From assembly GCF_006829085.1 (NCBI RefSeq), contig NZ_BJTC01000001.1, positions 628,500 to 692,499 of the forward strand: a stretch of 64,000 nucleotides of DNA. Direction: 5' to 3'. Shown here piece after piece: positions 31,151 to 41,050 of this stretch (positions are counted from its first letter, which is position 1; each line of letters begins with the position of its first letter). The stretch is from Chryseobacterium sp. ON_d1 (GTDB lineage: Bacteria; Bacteroidota; Bacteroidia; Flavobacteriales; Weeksellaceae). A program made the translations under genes and the position numbers. The notes beneath the pieces were generated by a model that was not told the origin of the DNA, did no database searches, and worked only from the letters and a program-made list of their open reading frames with translations.

Positions 31151-33139
31151 ATGACAACAAAAAATAAAATATTCTCCATCACGATTTCCCTAAGTGCTGT
31201 TTTTTTTTCGGCTCAGAATAATACGGTTCGTACTTATAACCTGGATCTGAAAGAAACTCCTGCACCTGTTAAAATACAACCTACCATGTACGGGATTTTC
31301 TTTGAAGACATCAATTTTGCAGCAGACGGCGGATTGTATGCTGAACTGATTAAAAACCGAAGCTTTGAATTTGACGAGCCTTTCACAGGATGGAGACAGC
31401 CCAACACAAAAACACTTTCTCCTAATCTGGATTCCGGGTTTCTGACTATTTATACGGATCATTCCAAGACCAATAAAAATTATGCACGAATTACCGTTCT
31501 GAATGATAAAAATTATATTCTGGAAAATGAAGGATTCAGAGGAATAGGCCTTCATCAGGGAGAACAATATGATTTCAGTTTTGATCTGGAAAATGTTTCA
31601 GGTAATATTGCTGCAGTAAATGCAAGTCTTGTTGATGAAAACGGGAAGGAAATTTCTTCAGTCTCCACACTCATTAAAGGAAAGGGATGGCAGAAATATA
31701 CAGCCGTTTTCAAATCACCACAAACTGTAGAAAAAGCAAAACTGCGGATTATATTTACCGGAAACGGCATCGTGAACATGGATATGATCTCACTCTTCCC
31801 GCAGGATACCTGGAAAGACAGAAAAGGAGGCTTGCGAAAAGACCTCGTTCAGAAATTATATGATCTGCAGCCCGGATTTTTAAGGTTTCCGGGTGGCTGT
31901 ATTGTAGAGGGAAGAACTTTGGCAGAACGCTATCAGTGGAAAAAAACAATAGGAAATATAGCAGACCGCGAATATCTTATCAATAAATGGAGTACAGGAT
32001 TTCCGCATCGTCTTACACCGGATTACGGACAGTCTTTCGGGTTAGGATTTTATGAATATTTCCAGCTTTCCGAAGATCTGGGCGCAGAACCTGTTCCTAT
32101 TCTGAGCTGCGGAATGGCATGCCAGTTCAATACCGCAGAACTGGTGAAAATGGAAGACCTTGATCCCTACGTTCAGGATGCCCTGGACCTGATTGAATTT
32201 GCCAACGGAGGTTCTGGCACAAAGTGGGGTAAACTCCGTGCTGAAATGGGACATCCAAAGCCTTTTAATTTAAAATTTATCGGAGTAGGAAATGAGCAGT
32301 GGGGAGCGGATTATATTGAACGTTATAAAGTATTTGAAAAAGCCATTCACACAAAATATCCTGACATAAAGATCATTTCCGGAAGCGGACCGTCACCTGA
32401 CGGCGAATTCTTCGAGTATGGCTGGAAAGAACTGAAGCAGCTTAATGCGCAGATTGTAGATGAACATTATTACAATTCTCCCGAATGGTTCATGCAAAAT
32501 GCAGGCAGATACGATAAGTATGACCGCTCCGGGCCAAAAGTTTTTGCCGGGGAATATGCAGCTCAGTCTGTAGGCGTGGTAAAGCCTGATAATAAGAATA
32601 ACTGGTTAACAGCCCTTTCAGAAGCAGCTTTCATGACCGGTCTTGAAAGAAATGCAGATGTGGTCTATATGACTTCCTACGCACCGCTTTTTGCCCATGC
32701 TGACGGCTGGCAATGGACACCCGATCTCATCTGGTTCAATAATCTGAAATCCTACGCGACCCCGAATTATTATGTTCAGAAATTATTTTCCAACAATAAA
32801 GGAACGGATGTATTAAAAATAGAACATAACGGAAAAGCAATATCCGGGCAGGAAAAATTATACGCTACAGCAGTAAAAGATGCAAAAACTCATGAGATCA
32901 TTATAAAAATGGTCAATACTGATACTCAGGGTAAAACGATAAATATCAAACCAGGAACTTTGAAAACAGGTAAGAAAATAACCAAAATCCTTCTATCCGC
33001 ACCACAGCTTTCTGCTGAAAATAGTTTCGATGCTGAACCCATAAAACCTAAAGAAGAGATTTCTGAAGCCAAAAATGGGGAAATTTCAACGGAAATTCCT
33101 GCCAATTCTTTAGTTGTTTTAAAGGTAAAAATAAATTAA
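31151..33139 (+). CDS. GH51 alpha-L-arabinofuranosidase, secreted
   Basis: This 662-residue protein has a signal peptide ending FFSAQ, a carbohydrate-binding-like region (about 60-220), and a GH51 clan A barrel with acid/base E382 (GVGNEQWG) and nucleophile E468 (FAGEYAAQ). Other family marks are MYGIFFEDINFAADGG and RFPGGCIVEG. It hydrolyses terminal alpha-L-arabinofuranosyl bonds with retention and feeds arabinose to the araBDA operon just downstream. The signal peptide sets it apart from the cytoplasmic GH51 proteins of many Firmicutes. Confidence 0.93.
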   Translation: MTTKNKIFSITISLSAVFFSAQNNTVRTYNLDLKETPAPVKIQPTMYGIFFEDINFAADGGLYAELIKNRSFEFDEPFTGWRQPNTKTLSPNLDSGFLTIYTDHSKTNKNYARITVLNDKNYILENEGFRGIGLHQGEQYDFSFDLENVSGNIAAVNASLVDENGKEISSVSTLIKGKGWQKYTAVFKSPQTVEKAKLRIIFTGNGIVNMDMISLFPQDTWKDRKGGLRKDLVQKLYDLQPGFLRFPGGCIVEGRTLAERYQWKKTIGNIADREYLINKWSTGFPHRLTPDYGQSFGLGFYEYFQLSEDLGAEPVPILSCGMACQFNTAELVKMEDLDPYVQDALDLIEFANGGSGTKWGKLRAEMGHPKPFNLKFIGVGNEQWGADYIERYKVFEKAIHTKYPDIKIISGSGPSPDGEFFEYGWKELKQLNAQIVDEHYYNSPEWFMQNAGRYDKYDRSGPKVFAGEYAAQSVGVVKPDNKNNWLTALSEAAFMTGLERNADVVYMTSYAPLFAHADGWQWTPDLIWFNNLKSYATPNYYVQKLFSNNKGTDVLKIEHNGKAISGQEKLYATAVKDAKTHEIIIKMVNTDTQGKTINIKPGTLKTGKKITKILLSAPQLSAENSFDAEPIKPKEEISEAKNGEISTEIPANSLVVLKVKIN

Positions 33140-33169
33140 TTATTTGATATGCAGTATTTTGTGAAAAAT

Positions 33170-33212
33170 AAGTGTGTTTTTTACATTTATTTAAAATAGA
33201 ATCTTATATTTG
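33170..33212 (+). promoter_or_regulatory. Promoter with AraR-type operator upstream of araB
   Basis: AAGTGT-N7-ACATTT (33170-33188) is followed after 16 bases by the -7 box TATATTTG (33205-33212). About 40 bases here are almost identical to the GH3 promoter at 28266, including the spacer (ATTTAAAATAGAA). The similarity stops soon after the -7 box, which points to a conserved regulatory unit rather than a recent long duplication. Confidence 0.75.
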
Positions 33213-33267
33213 TTTTTATCTCATCACGAGAATTTAAAATCTCAATAATCAAAAACGTTTCACCACC

Positions 33268-34968
33268 ATGAAAAAATATGTTATCGGGCTGGACTACGGT
33301 ACAGATTCCGTACGGGCCGTTCTTATTGACACTGAAAACGGTTCTGAAATAACTTCTTCAGTCAGCTATTATCAAAGATGGAAAGAAGGTAAATTCTGTA
33401 ATCCCTCAGCCAATAGTTTCAGACAGCATCCTTCAGATCATATTGAAGGTCTGGAGAAAACTATTTCAGAAGTTGTAAGAGAAAGCGGGATACCGGCAGA
33501 GCAGATCGTTAGTATCTGCATTGATACTACAGGCTCTTCACCGTTACCAGTAACAAGTGATGGAGTAGCCTTAGCACTGGTTCCGGGATTTGAAGAGAAT
33601 CCGAATGCCATGATGGTTTTATGGAAAGACCATACCGCTATCCGCGAAGCTGAAGAAATCAATACCCTTGCAAGAACCTGGGGTGGAGAAGATTATACAA
33701 AATATGAAGGCGGTATTTACTCTTCAGAATGGTTCTGGGCCAAAATACTGCACATCAGCAGAGTGGATGCAGGGGTAAAAAATGCTGCTTATAGCTGGAT
33801 GGAGCACTGTGATTATCTGACTTTCCTTTTATCAGATCATAAAGACCTGGCTACCTTTAAAAGAAGCCGTTGTGCAGCTGGCCACAAAGCCATGTGGCAT
33901 GAGACATGGGATGGTCTGCCTTCCGAAGAATTCCTCAACAGGCTTGACCCTTCTCTGGGAATGCTCAGAGAAAGATTATACAGGGAAACCTATACTTCAG
34001 ATGAAGTTGCCGGCTACCTGAATGAAGAATGGGCTGCAAAAACCGGTCTTACCACCCAAACCATTATTACTGTAGGAACTTTTGATGCCCATTCAGGCGC
34101 AGTAGGAGCCAGGGTGGAAGAAAATACCCTGATCAGGATCATGGGAACTTCTACCTGCGATATTATGGTTGCCTCACAGGAAGCTATCGGGAATACAACC
34201 GTTAAAGGAATCTGCGGACAGGTTGACGGCTCCGTAATTCCAGGACTGATAGGGCTTGAAGCAGGACAGTCAGCCTTTGGAGATGTGCTGGCATGGTATA
34301 AAGATATCCTGATGTGGCCGGTTCACCAGGTTATGATGCATTCCGAAAATATTTCAGATGAACAGAAGACAAAGCTCGCAGATGAAATGGAGGCAGTACT
34401 TATCAGAAAACTAACCCTTGAAGCAGAAAAAATTCCTCTTTCAGATAGTGTTCCGATTGCATTGGACTGGGTAAACGGAAGAAGAACACCGGATGCAGAC
34501 CAGGAACTTAAGGCAGCGATCAGCCAGCTTTCTCTGGGAACAAAAGCTCCTCATATTTTCAAAGCTTTAGTCAATGCTATTTGTTTCGGAGCTAAGAAGA
34601 TCGTTGACCGTTTTGAGGAGGAAGGTGTGAAAATCAATAAAGTGATTGGAATTGGAGGAGTAGCAAGGAAATCACCGTTTATCATGCAGACACTCGCTAA
34701 TGTTCTGGATATGCCGATTGTTGTTGCCGCTTCGGACCAGACTCCTGCGTTAGGAGCTGCTGTTTATGCAGCTGTATCAGCAGGAATTTATCCGACCGTA
34801 CAGGAAGCAAGCATGAAAATGGGCTCCGCATTTGAAGCGGAATATCAGCCGAAAGCGGAAGAAGTACAGCACTACAGAGAATTAATGCAGCAATACCAGA
34901 AGCTCGCTGATTTTATAGAATACAATACCAAACCGAAAAACAACAGGAAAGAACTTCAGAACTCCTGA
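33268..34968 (+). CDS. araB: L-ribulokinase
   Basis: The 566-residue FGGY-family kinase has the N-terminal phosphate motif IGLDYGTDSVRAVL, the AraB-type segment SYYQRWKEGKFCNP and the C-terminal signature GIGGVARKSPFIMQTL. It phosphorylates L-ribulose with ATP to L-ribulose 5-phosphate in the cytoplasm. Its length matches E. coli AraB (566). It is the first gene of the arabinose operon, 56 bases after the -7 box, and is followed by araD and araA. Context and length rule out xylulokinase. Confidence 0.95.
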   Translation: MKKYVIGLDYGTDSVRAVLIDTENGSEITSSVSYYQRWKEGKFCNPSANSFRQHPSDHIEGLEKTISEVVRESGIPAEQIVSICIDTTGSSPLPVTSDGVALALVPGFEENPNAMMVLWKDHTAIREAEEINTLARTWGGEDYTKYEGGIYSSEWFWAKILHISRVDAGVKNAAYSWMEHCDYLTFLLSDHKDLATFKRSRCAAGHKAMWHETWDGLPSEEFLNRLDPSLGMLRERLYRETYTSDEVAGYLNEEWAAKTGLTTQTIITVGTFDAHSGAVGARVEENTLIRIMGTSTCDIMVASQEAIGNTTVKGICGQVDGSVIPGLIGLEAGQSAFGDVLAWYKDILMWPVHQVMMHSENISDEQKTKLADEMEAVLIRKLTLEAEKIPLSDSVPIALDWVNGRRTPDADQELKAAISQLSLGTKAPHIFKALVNAICFGAKKIVDRFEEEGVKINKVIGIGGVARKSPFIMQTLANVLDMPIVVAASDQTPALGAAVYAAVSAGIYPTVQEASMKMGSAFEAEYQPKAEEVQHYRELMQQYQKLADFIEYNTKPKNNRKELQNS

Positions 34969-34989
34969 TTTTCCATTTTAACCTTTTGA

Positions 34990-35712
34990 ATGATACTCAA
35001 AATGAATACCTATAAAGAACTCCAAAGAGAATGTTATGAAGCGAATATGCAGCTGGATGCCCTGAAGCTGGTGGTCTATACTTTCGGGAATGTAAGTGCT
35101 GTAGACCGTGATAAAGGCATTTTTGCCATTAAACCAAGCGGTGTCCCTTATGAAATTTTAAAGCCTGAAGATATGGTAATTTTAGACTTTGATGCCAACG
35201 TCATTGAAGGCAGGCTCAGACCCTCTTCCGATACCAAGACCCATGCTTACCTGTACAAAAACTGGGAAAACATCGGTGGAATTTCCCACACTCATGCGAT
35301 CTATTCCGTGGCGTGGGCACAGGCACAAATGGATATTCCTGTTTTCGGGACCACCCATGCAGACCATTTAACAACAGATATTCCCTGCGCTCCACCTATG
35401 CGGGATGAGCTGATTGAAGGAAACTACGAATACAATACAGGAATACAGATTCTGGAATGCTTTAAAGAAAAACAGCTCTCCCCGGAAGAAGTAGAAATGG
35501 TTCTGATCGGTAATCACGGTCCGTTTACCTGGGGTAAAAATGCAGAGAAGGCTGTTTACAACAGCAAAGTGCTGGAAACCATTGCCGAAATGGCTTATCT
35601 CACCAGGCAGATCAATCCTGATGCGGAACGTCTGAAAGACTCACTCATCAAAAAACATTATGAACGTAAGCACGGCAAGAATGCTTATTACGGACAGGAA
35701 TTTAAACACTAA
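34990..35712 (+). CDS. araD: L-ribulose-5-phosphate 4-epimerase
   Basis: The class II aldolase-fold protein has 240 residues from 34990, or 236 if it begins at the in-frame ATG at 35002 (MNTYKELQRE), which may be the true start. Metal-binding histidines are visible in GGISHTHAIYS and TTHADHLTTD. Other motifs are FGNVSAVDR and NHGPFTWGK. It converts L-ribulose 5-phosphate to D-xylulose 5-phosphate, the entry to the pentose phosphate route. It sits 21 bases after araB. Confidence 0.94.
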   Translation: MILKMNTYKELQRECYEANMQLDALKLVVYTFGNVSAVDRDKGIFAIKPSGVPYEILKPEDMVILDFDANVIEGRLRPSSDTKTHAYLYKNWENIGGISHTHAIYSVAWAQAQMDIPVFGTTHADHLTTDIPCAPPMRDELIEGNYEYNTGIQILECFKEKQLSPEEVEMVLIGNHGPFTWGKNAEKAVYNSKVLETIAEMAYLTRQINPDAERLKDSLIKKHYERKHGKNAYYGQEFKH

Positions 35713-35751
35713 ACACTTCAACATAAACAACTATTAACGATCAACAAAATT

Positions 35752-37248
35752 ATGTTAACACCTCTCAATACCAAAGAAGTCTGGTTCATCACAGGAAGTC
35801 AGCATTTATACGGACCTGAAACACTTGCCCAGGTGGCAGACCACTCACAGAAAATTGTGGCAGAACTTGAAAAATCTTCTTTCATCCCGGTAAAAGTCAT
35901 TGTAAAACCAACGGTAAAAACTACCGAAGAGATATTTGAAACCATTGCAGCCGCTAATCATGCAGAAAACTGTATAGGAGTAATCACGTGGATGCACACC
36001 TTTTCACCCGCTAAAATGTGGATCAGAGGACTAAAAATTTTACAGAAGCCTCTTCTGCATCTGCATACCCAGTTCAACAGAGATATACCGTGGTCTACCA
36101 TGGATATGGATTTTATGAATCTTAACCAGGCCGCTCACGGAGACCGTGAATTTGGTTTTATGGTAAGCAGACTCCGAAAGAACAGAAAAGTAGTGGTAGG
36201 GCACTGGTCAGAAGAAAGAGTTCAGAAGCAGATCGGTGACTGGAGCCGCGTTGCTGCAGGCTGGGACGACTGGCAGGGAGCTAAATTTGCTCGTTTCGGA
36301 GATAATATGCGGTTTGTAGCCGTTACAGATGGAGATAAAGTGGAAGCTGAAACTCAATTCGGATTTTCAGTCAATACCTGGGGAATCGGTGACCTTGTAG
36401 GCGTTATCAATTCTGTAAGCGAAGGAGAAATAAAAAGCCTTATGGAAGAATATGAATCTTCTTATCACATGGCAGCTTCCCTTTTGGAAGGAGGAGCCAA
36501 CAGAAGTTCGCTGTACACCGCCGCAAAAATTGAATTGGGCCTTGAAAAATTTTTAAAAGACGGAGGATTTAAAGGATTTTCGGATACCTTTGAAGACCTT
36601 CACGGGCTGGAGCAGCTGCCGGGAATTGCCGTACAGAGACTGATGCAGAAAGGATACGGATTTGCAGGCGAAGGAGACTGGAAAACAGCAGCACTCGTAC
36701 GTGCCATGAAAACAATGGGGCAGGGCCTTGAAGGTGGAAATGCCTTTATGGAAGATTATACCTATCATTTAGACCCTTCCAATCCTTCTATTTTAGGCTC
36801 CCATATGCTGGAAGTAGACCCTGTGCTGGCCGCCGGAAAACCTTCGTGTGAGATCCATCCGCTGGGAATCGGAGGAAAAGCAGATCCCGTTCGTCTCGTT
36901 TTTAACTCCAGAGGAAATATTGATTCTCTGAACGCTGCCCTGATGGACTTTGGAAACCATTTCAGACTGCTGATCAACAAAACCAGAGCATTGGAAATTA
37001 CAGAAGAGCTGCCAAAACTTCCGGTAGCAAGAGTTTTATGGAAACCTCTTCCTGATTTATATACGGCAGCAGAAGCCTGGATACTGGCAGGAGGGGCACA
37101 CCATACATGTTACAGTGAAAATATTTCAGCAGAGCAGCTGGAAGATTTTGCTGAGATAGCAGGAATTGAATCATTAGTCATTGATGAAGATACCAGAATG
37201 CGTGATTTTAAAAATACACTTCGTTGGAATGAAATGTATTATCGTTAA
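35752..37248 (+). CDS. araA: L-arabinose isomerase
   Basis: The 498-residue protein is almost the same length as E. coli AraA (500). It begins with the family signature [17 protein letters not shown] and keeps metal-site regions around [23 protein letters not shown] and [12 protein letters not shown]. It interconverts L-arabinose and L-ribulose in the cytoplasm. It follows araD by 39 bases and precedes an epimerase and a symporter, giving the order kinase, epimerase, isomerase, mutarotase, transporter. Confidence 0.96.
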   Translation: MLTPLNTKEVWFITGSQHLYGPETLAQVADHSQKIVAELEKSSFIPVKVIVKPTVKTTEEIFETIAAANHAENCIGVITWMHTFSPAKMWIRGLKILQKPLLHLHTQFNRDIPWSTMDMDFMNLNQAAHGDREFGFMVSRLRKNRKVVVGHWSEERVQKQIGDWSRVAAGWDDWQGAKFARFGDNMRFVAVTDGDKVEAETQFGFSVNTWGIGDLVGVINSVSEGEIKSLMEEYESSYHMAASLLEGGANRSSLYTAAKIELGLEKFLKDGGFKGFSDTFEDLHGLEQLPGIAVQRLMQKGYGFAGEGDWKTAALVRAMKTMGQGLEGGNAFMEDYTYHLDPSNPSILGSHMLEVDPVLAAGKPSCEIHPLGIGGKADPVRLVFNSRGNIDSLNAALMDFGNHFRLLINKTRALEITEELPKLPVARVLWKPLPDLYTAAEAWILAGGAHHTCYSENISAEQLEDFAEIAGIESLVIDEDTRMRDFKNTLRWNEMYYR

Positions 37249-37275
37249 TTAATTTTAAAAAATATGTAAATAATT

Positions 37276-38433
37276 ATGAAAAAAACAACATACAACGGCA
37301 TTTTTATTTTATTATTTTTAATTATTTTCGGCTGCAAAAAAGAAAATAACAACCAGGATATTTCAGGAAAAATGGAGAATGTTCATACTTCAGACTATGG
37401 AGTGACGCCAAAAGGCGATTCTATTAAAAAATATACGTTGACCAATAAAAACGGGATGAAAGTTGAAGTCATCAACTTTGGTGGAATTATCACTTCTTTA
37501 ACCGCCCCGGACAGAAACGGGAAATACGAAGATGTGGTACTCGGCTTTACAAAACCCGAAGGATATTTCGATGGCAACCCTTATTATTTCGGTGCTTTGA
37601 TCGGAAGATATGGCAATAGGATTGCTAATGCAAAATTCTCACTGGAGGGTAAAGCATACGAAATTGATAAAAATGACGGTCCCAACAGCCTTCACGGAGG
37701 AAAAGAAGGATTTCATACCAGATTCTGGAATATTGAGGCAGTAAAAAATGCAAAATTTCCGACATTAAAATTATCTTATACCAGTGCAGATGGTGAAGAG
37801 GGATATCCGGGGAAATTAACAACAACTGTTTTTTACACGCTTACAGATGATAATGCCTTGGAAATTTCTTACGAGGCTGAGACCGATAAACCTACAGTGG
37901 TAAATCTTACCCAGCATTCTTATTTTAACCTGTCCGGGAATTTTACTACAACGATTACTGATCATGAACTGCAGATTAATGCAGATCATTTTCTTCCGGT
38001 GAACGAAACCTTAATTCCTACGGGTGAGCAGAAAGCGGTAAAAGGGACTCCTTTTGATTTCACGGTATCAAAAGCCATCGGAAAAGATATCAGTGCAGAG
38101 GATGATCAGTTGAAAAAAGGAAAAGGGTATGACCATAACTGGATTCTGAATGGGAAAGGTATGAGAAGTATCGCTAAGGTATATCACCAGGGTACAGGAA
38201 GACTGATGGAAGTTTTCACCGATGAGCCTGGTGTGCAGTTTTATTCCGGAAATTTTCTTGACGGAAAATTTGATACTAAAACCGGAGGTAAAAATGAATT
38301 CAGAACAGGGTTCTGTCTGGAGACCCAGCATTTCCCGGATTCACCAAACCGGCCTTCTTTCCCTTCTACAGAATTGAAGCCAGGACAGAAATACCACTCG
38401 AAAACCATCTATAAATTCTCCGTAAAAAAGTAA
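37276..38433 (+). CDS. galM: Aldose 1-epimerase (mutarotase), lipoprotein
   Basis: The 385-residue protein has a lipoprotein signal (LLFLIIFGCKKEN, Cys near 20), which places it in the periplasm or at a membrane rather than the cytosol. GalM motifs include NRIANAKFSLEGK, SLHGGKEGFHTRFW, VNLTQHSYFNLSG with the catalytic His, and CLETQHFPDSPN with the catalytic Glu. It interconverts alpha and beta anomers of free sugars, here most likely arabinose or galactose, before uptake. It is 27 bases after araA and 3 bases before the symporter, so tight coupling is likely. Confidence 0.92.
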   Translation: MKKTTYNGIFILLFLIIFGCKKENNNQDISGKMENVHTSDYGVTPKGDSIKKYTLTNKNGMKVEVINFGGIITSLTAPDRNGKYEDVVLGFTKPEGYFDGNPYYFGALIGRYGNRIANAKFSLEGKAYEIDKNDGPNSLHGGKEGFHTRFWNIEAVKNAKFPTLKLSYTSADGEEGYPGKLTTTVFYTLTDDNALEISYEAETDKPTVVNLTQHSYFNLSGNFTTTITDHELQINADHFLPVNETLIPTGEQKAVKGTPFDFTVSKAIGKDISAEDDQLKKGKGYDHNWILNGKGMRSIAKVYHQGTGRLMEVFTDEPGVQFYSGNFLDGKFDTKTGGKNEFRTGFCLETQHFPDSPNRPSFPSTELKPGQKYHSKTIYKFSVKK

Positions 38434-38436
38434 ACT

Positions 38437-40164
38437 ATGGGAAAATTAGCAACTATTGATATTATCATATTCCTGATCTATTTCGTAGTGGTAGCTTCCT
38501 ACGGACTATGGATCTATAAAAAGAAAAAATCTGAATCTACAGGAAGTAAGGATTATTTCCTTGCGGAAGGATCTTTGACCTGGTGGGCCATTGGAGCCAG
38601 CTTAATTGCTTCCAATATTTCTGCTGAACAGTTTATCGGAATGAGTGGTGAAGGTTTCTTTGTCGGAATCGCTGTTGCCGCTTACGAATGGATTGCTGCT
38701 CTTGCGCTGATCATTATTGCGGTCTGGTTTATTCCAATCTATCTTAAAAATAAGATCTATACCATGCCCCAGTTTCTGGAAAGAAGGTATAACAAATCTG
38801 TTTCGCTGATTATGGCCGTATTCTGGCTGTTTCTGTATGTTATTGTGAATCTTACTTCCATTCTTTACCTTGGAGCTCTTGCCATCGATACTTTACTGGG
38901 AGGAGAACATCTTCACGGCATTATGATCGGTCTTTTGCTTATGGCTCTTCTGATTGGTCTTGGAGGGATGAAAGTGATAGGATATACAGACGTTATACAG
39001 GTAGCAGTGCTTATTATCGGCGGTTTTGCAACGGTGTATATGGCTTTGCAGATTGTGGACCAGAGAATCAACGGAGCGGCTGTAGGAAATGCTTTAGCAG
39101 GATTTAATACCCTGATCAATGAGGCTCCCCAGCACTTTAAGCTGATTCTACAAAAACCAACAACTACTACCACTACTTTGGCAATGCCTCAAAACCTTGA
39201 TGTACAGAAGTATGTCGTGTTACCAGGTCTGGCCATGTATTTTGCAGGTCAATGGATTGTTAACCTGAATTATTGGGGCTGTAATCAGTACATCACCCAG
39301 AGAGCTTTAGGGGCAGATCTGAAGACGGCAAGAACAGGAATTTTATTTGCAGGATTTCTGAAGCTATTCATGCCTGTGATCGTAATGCTTCCAGGAATCG
39401 CTGCTTATGTATTGTACTCGAAAGGACACCTTCCAGGATTCAACGGGGTGAAAGACGGTGCTTACTCTGCGATATTAGGATTCTTACCCGTAGGACTTAA
39501 AGGATTGGCAATTGCCGCTTTGACGGCAGCGATTGTGGCTTCACTGGCAGGAAAAGTGAACAGTATTTCAACCATTTTTACGCTGGATATCTATAAAAAA
39601 TACCTTAAAACAGATGCCACCGAAATCCAGATGGTGAGAACAGGCCGCTGGGTTATCATTATCGCAATGATGGCAGCATTGGCCTTTACCTGGACGGACG
39701 TTTTAGGAATTGGAGGTGAAGGAGGTTTCACATTTATCCAGAAATATACGGGCTTTATCAGTCCGGGAGTTTTTGCCATGTTCCTTCTGGGAATGTTCTG
39801 GAAAAGAACAACGGGAACGGCTGCTTTGGTAGGGGTTATCTTGGGCTTTGTTCTGGCGATTTTCTTTAACAGCTTTGCTGTAGGTATTTTTGGGAAAGAA
39901 ACCTGGATGTATACTGCATTCACTTATGAAAAACTGGAGAACGGAGTAGTGCATACCATTACCGAGATTCCTTTCCTGATCAATATGGGATGGTCATTCT
40001 TTATCACGATAATCGCGATGATCCTGATCAGTCTTGCAGGTCCGAAGGTAAATCCTAAAGCTTTTGCCATTGATGTAACGATGTTTAAAGTGGACAACAG
40101 AACTTTAGTTTTGATCGTAATGACGCTGCTTTTACTGACGGCCTTGTATGTGAGGTTCTGGTAA
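38437..40164 (+). CDS. SSS-family sodium/sugar symporter (arabinose uptake)
   Basis: This 575-residue membrane protein has about 14 hydrophobic segments and the solute:sodium symporter family motif region (ASLIASNISAEQFIGMSGEG, LGGMKVIGYTDV). It closely resembles SGLT-type sugar carriers of Bacteroidetes. Its position as the last gene of the araBDA-galM operon makes L-arabinose the most likely cargo, driven by sodium. A bidirectional terminator lies about 95 bases after its stop codon. Confidence 0.9.
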   Translation: MGKLATIDIIIFLIYFVVVASYGLWIYKKKKSESTGSKDYFLAEGSLTWWAIGASLIASNISAEQFIGMSGEGFFVGIAVAAYEWIAALALIIIAVWFIPIYLKNKIYTMPQFLERRYNKSVSLIMAVFWLFLYVIVNLTSILYLGALAIDTLLGGEHLHGIMIGLLLMALLIGLGGMKVIGYTDVIQVAVLIIGGFATVYMALQIVDQRINGAAVGNALAGFNTLINEAPQHFKLILQKPTTTTTTLAMPQNLDVQKYVVLPGLAMYFAGQWIVNLNYWGCNQYITQRALGADLKTARTGILFAGFLKLFMPVIVMLPGIAAYVLYSKGHLPGFNGVKDGAYSAILGFLPVGLKGLAIAALTAAIVASLAGKVNSISTIFTLDIYKKYLKTDATEIQMVRTGRWVIIIAMMAALAFTWTDVLGIGGEGGFTFIQKYTGFISPGVFAMFLLGMFWKRTTGTAALVGVILGFVLAIFFNSFAVGIFGKETWMYTAFTYEKLENGVVHTITEIPFLINMGWSFFITIIAMILISLAGPKVNPKAFAIDVTMFKVDNRTLVLIVMTLLLLTALYVRFW

Positions 40165-40174
40165 AAGTGAATGG

Positions 40175-40223
40175 TCAATAGTGAATTCGTTTTCACTTGT
40201 CACTTTTAAAAATTCACCATTGA
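40175..40223. repeat. Inverted repeat in the araA operon 3' flank
   Basis: TCAATAGTGAATT (40175-40187) and AATTCACCATTGA (40211-40223) are inverted copies with one mismatch, followed by AGTTGCGAAGCAAAATTGAC. It resembles short repeats scattered in Chryseobacterium intergenic DNA, as I recall, and stands between the symporter stop and the terminator. Confidence 0.45.
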
Positions 40224-40256
40224 GTTGCGAAGCAAAATTGACTTTTCACCTATAAT

Positions 40257-40293
40257 AAAAAAACAGGATGCTTAAAAAGCATCCTGTTTTTTT
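40257..40293. terminator. Bidirectional terminator between the symporter and the Nudix regulator
   Basis: An 11-bp perfect stem (40263-40273 with 40277-40287, loop AAA) carries an A-tract on the left and seven T on the right. It can end transcription of the arabinose operon on + and of the regulator gene on -, whose stop codon it touches. Confidence 0.9.
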
Positions 40294-40294
40294 A

Positions 40295-40981
40295 TTATAT
40301 CTTAAACATAAATCCCCTTGAGATTTTCTTGTTGTATTTTTTTTCGTCAAACCGGTAAAGAAAAGAGCCTTTTCTGGAGGAACTCATATCCTTTTTATTA
40401 GTATTGACAAGGATATCCATACTGTTGATCTTGCTGGTAAAGTTCCGTTTGTCAAACTTTTCGTCAAAAATAGCTTCATAAAGATTCTGAAGATCCTTCA
40501 TGGTAAATTTTTCAGGAAGAAGCTCAAATCCTATTGGCCCAGTGGAAGCTCTTCTCCTCAGTCTGGCCACAGCATCTTTTACCATCTTATTATGATCGAA
40601 AATAAGCTCGGGTGCTTTCTGAAGTTCCACCCATTTTGCACTGTACTGCTCGTTGATCTGAATATCTTTCTCAATATTAATCAGTGCGTAATAAGAGATA
40701 GACATAATTCTGGCTGTTGGCTCACGGTTAATTTCAGTATAACACTTCAGCTGCTCAAGATAGATGTTCTCAAGACCGGTCAGCGTATACAAAACCCTGT
40801 TGGCCGCTTCATCTGATGTCTCGTCACTTCCGATGAACCCCCCCATCAGCGACCATTCGCCCATCTGAGGTTCAAAATTTCTTTTTACCAAAAGGATTTT
40901 AAGATTTTCGCCATCAAAACCGAAAATGATACAGTCAACGGCAACAAGGTGTTTGGGATATTGGGAGTAATCCTCAGTCAT
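40295..40981 (-). CDS. Nudix-family transcriptional regulator, AraR-like
   Basis: The 228-residue protein has a Nudix fold (about 5-140) joined to a C-terminal winged helix-like region (about 150-228). The Nudix box starts GGFIGSDETSDEAANR, but the catalytic REUxEE part reads RVLYTLTG, so metal-binding glutamates are lost and hydrolase activity is unlikely. This architecture matches the NrtR/AraR regulators; in Bacteroides the AraR member controls arabinose genes and responds to L-arabinose. It faces the arabinose operon across a shared terminator. A motif like those before araB and GH3 lies in its own promoter, suggesting autoregulation. Its effector here is inferred from neighbours. Confidence 0.85.
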   Translation of the reverse strand: MTEDYSQYPKHLVAVDCIIFGFDGENLKILLVKRNFEPQMGEWSLMGGFIGSDETSDEAANRVLYTLTGLENIYLEQLKCYTEINREPTARIMSISYYALINIEKDIQINEQYSAKWVELQKAPELIFDHNKMVKDAVARLRRRASTGPIGFELLPEKFTMKDLQNLYEAIFDEKFDKRNFTSKINSMDILVNTNKKDMSSSRKGSFLYRFDEKKYNKKISRGFMFKI

Positions 40982-40997
40982 CTTTTATATTTTACTA

Positions 40998-41050
40998 CAA
41001 AGGTAAAGCTTTTATGAATACGATATTATATAAATGTGATTCATACACTT
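40998..41050 (-). promoter_or_regulatory. Promoter of the Nudix regulator with AraR-type operator
   Basis: Read on the - strand, AAGTGT-N7-ACATTT (41050 to 41032) precedes the -7 box TACCTTTG (41005 to 40998) by 26 bases. That is 10 bases, about one helical turn, further than at araB and GH3. The start codon is 16 bases past the -7 box, so the leader is very short. Confidence 0.65.

Noticed and set aside
40295..40981. Active Nudix hydrolase
   Set aside because: The REUxEE core of the Nudix box is replaced by RVLYTL, so a regulator role is preferred.
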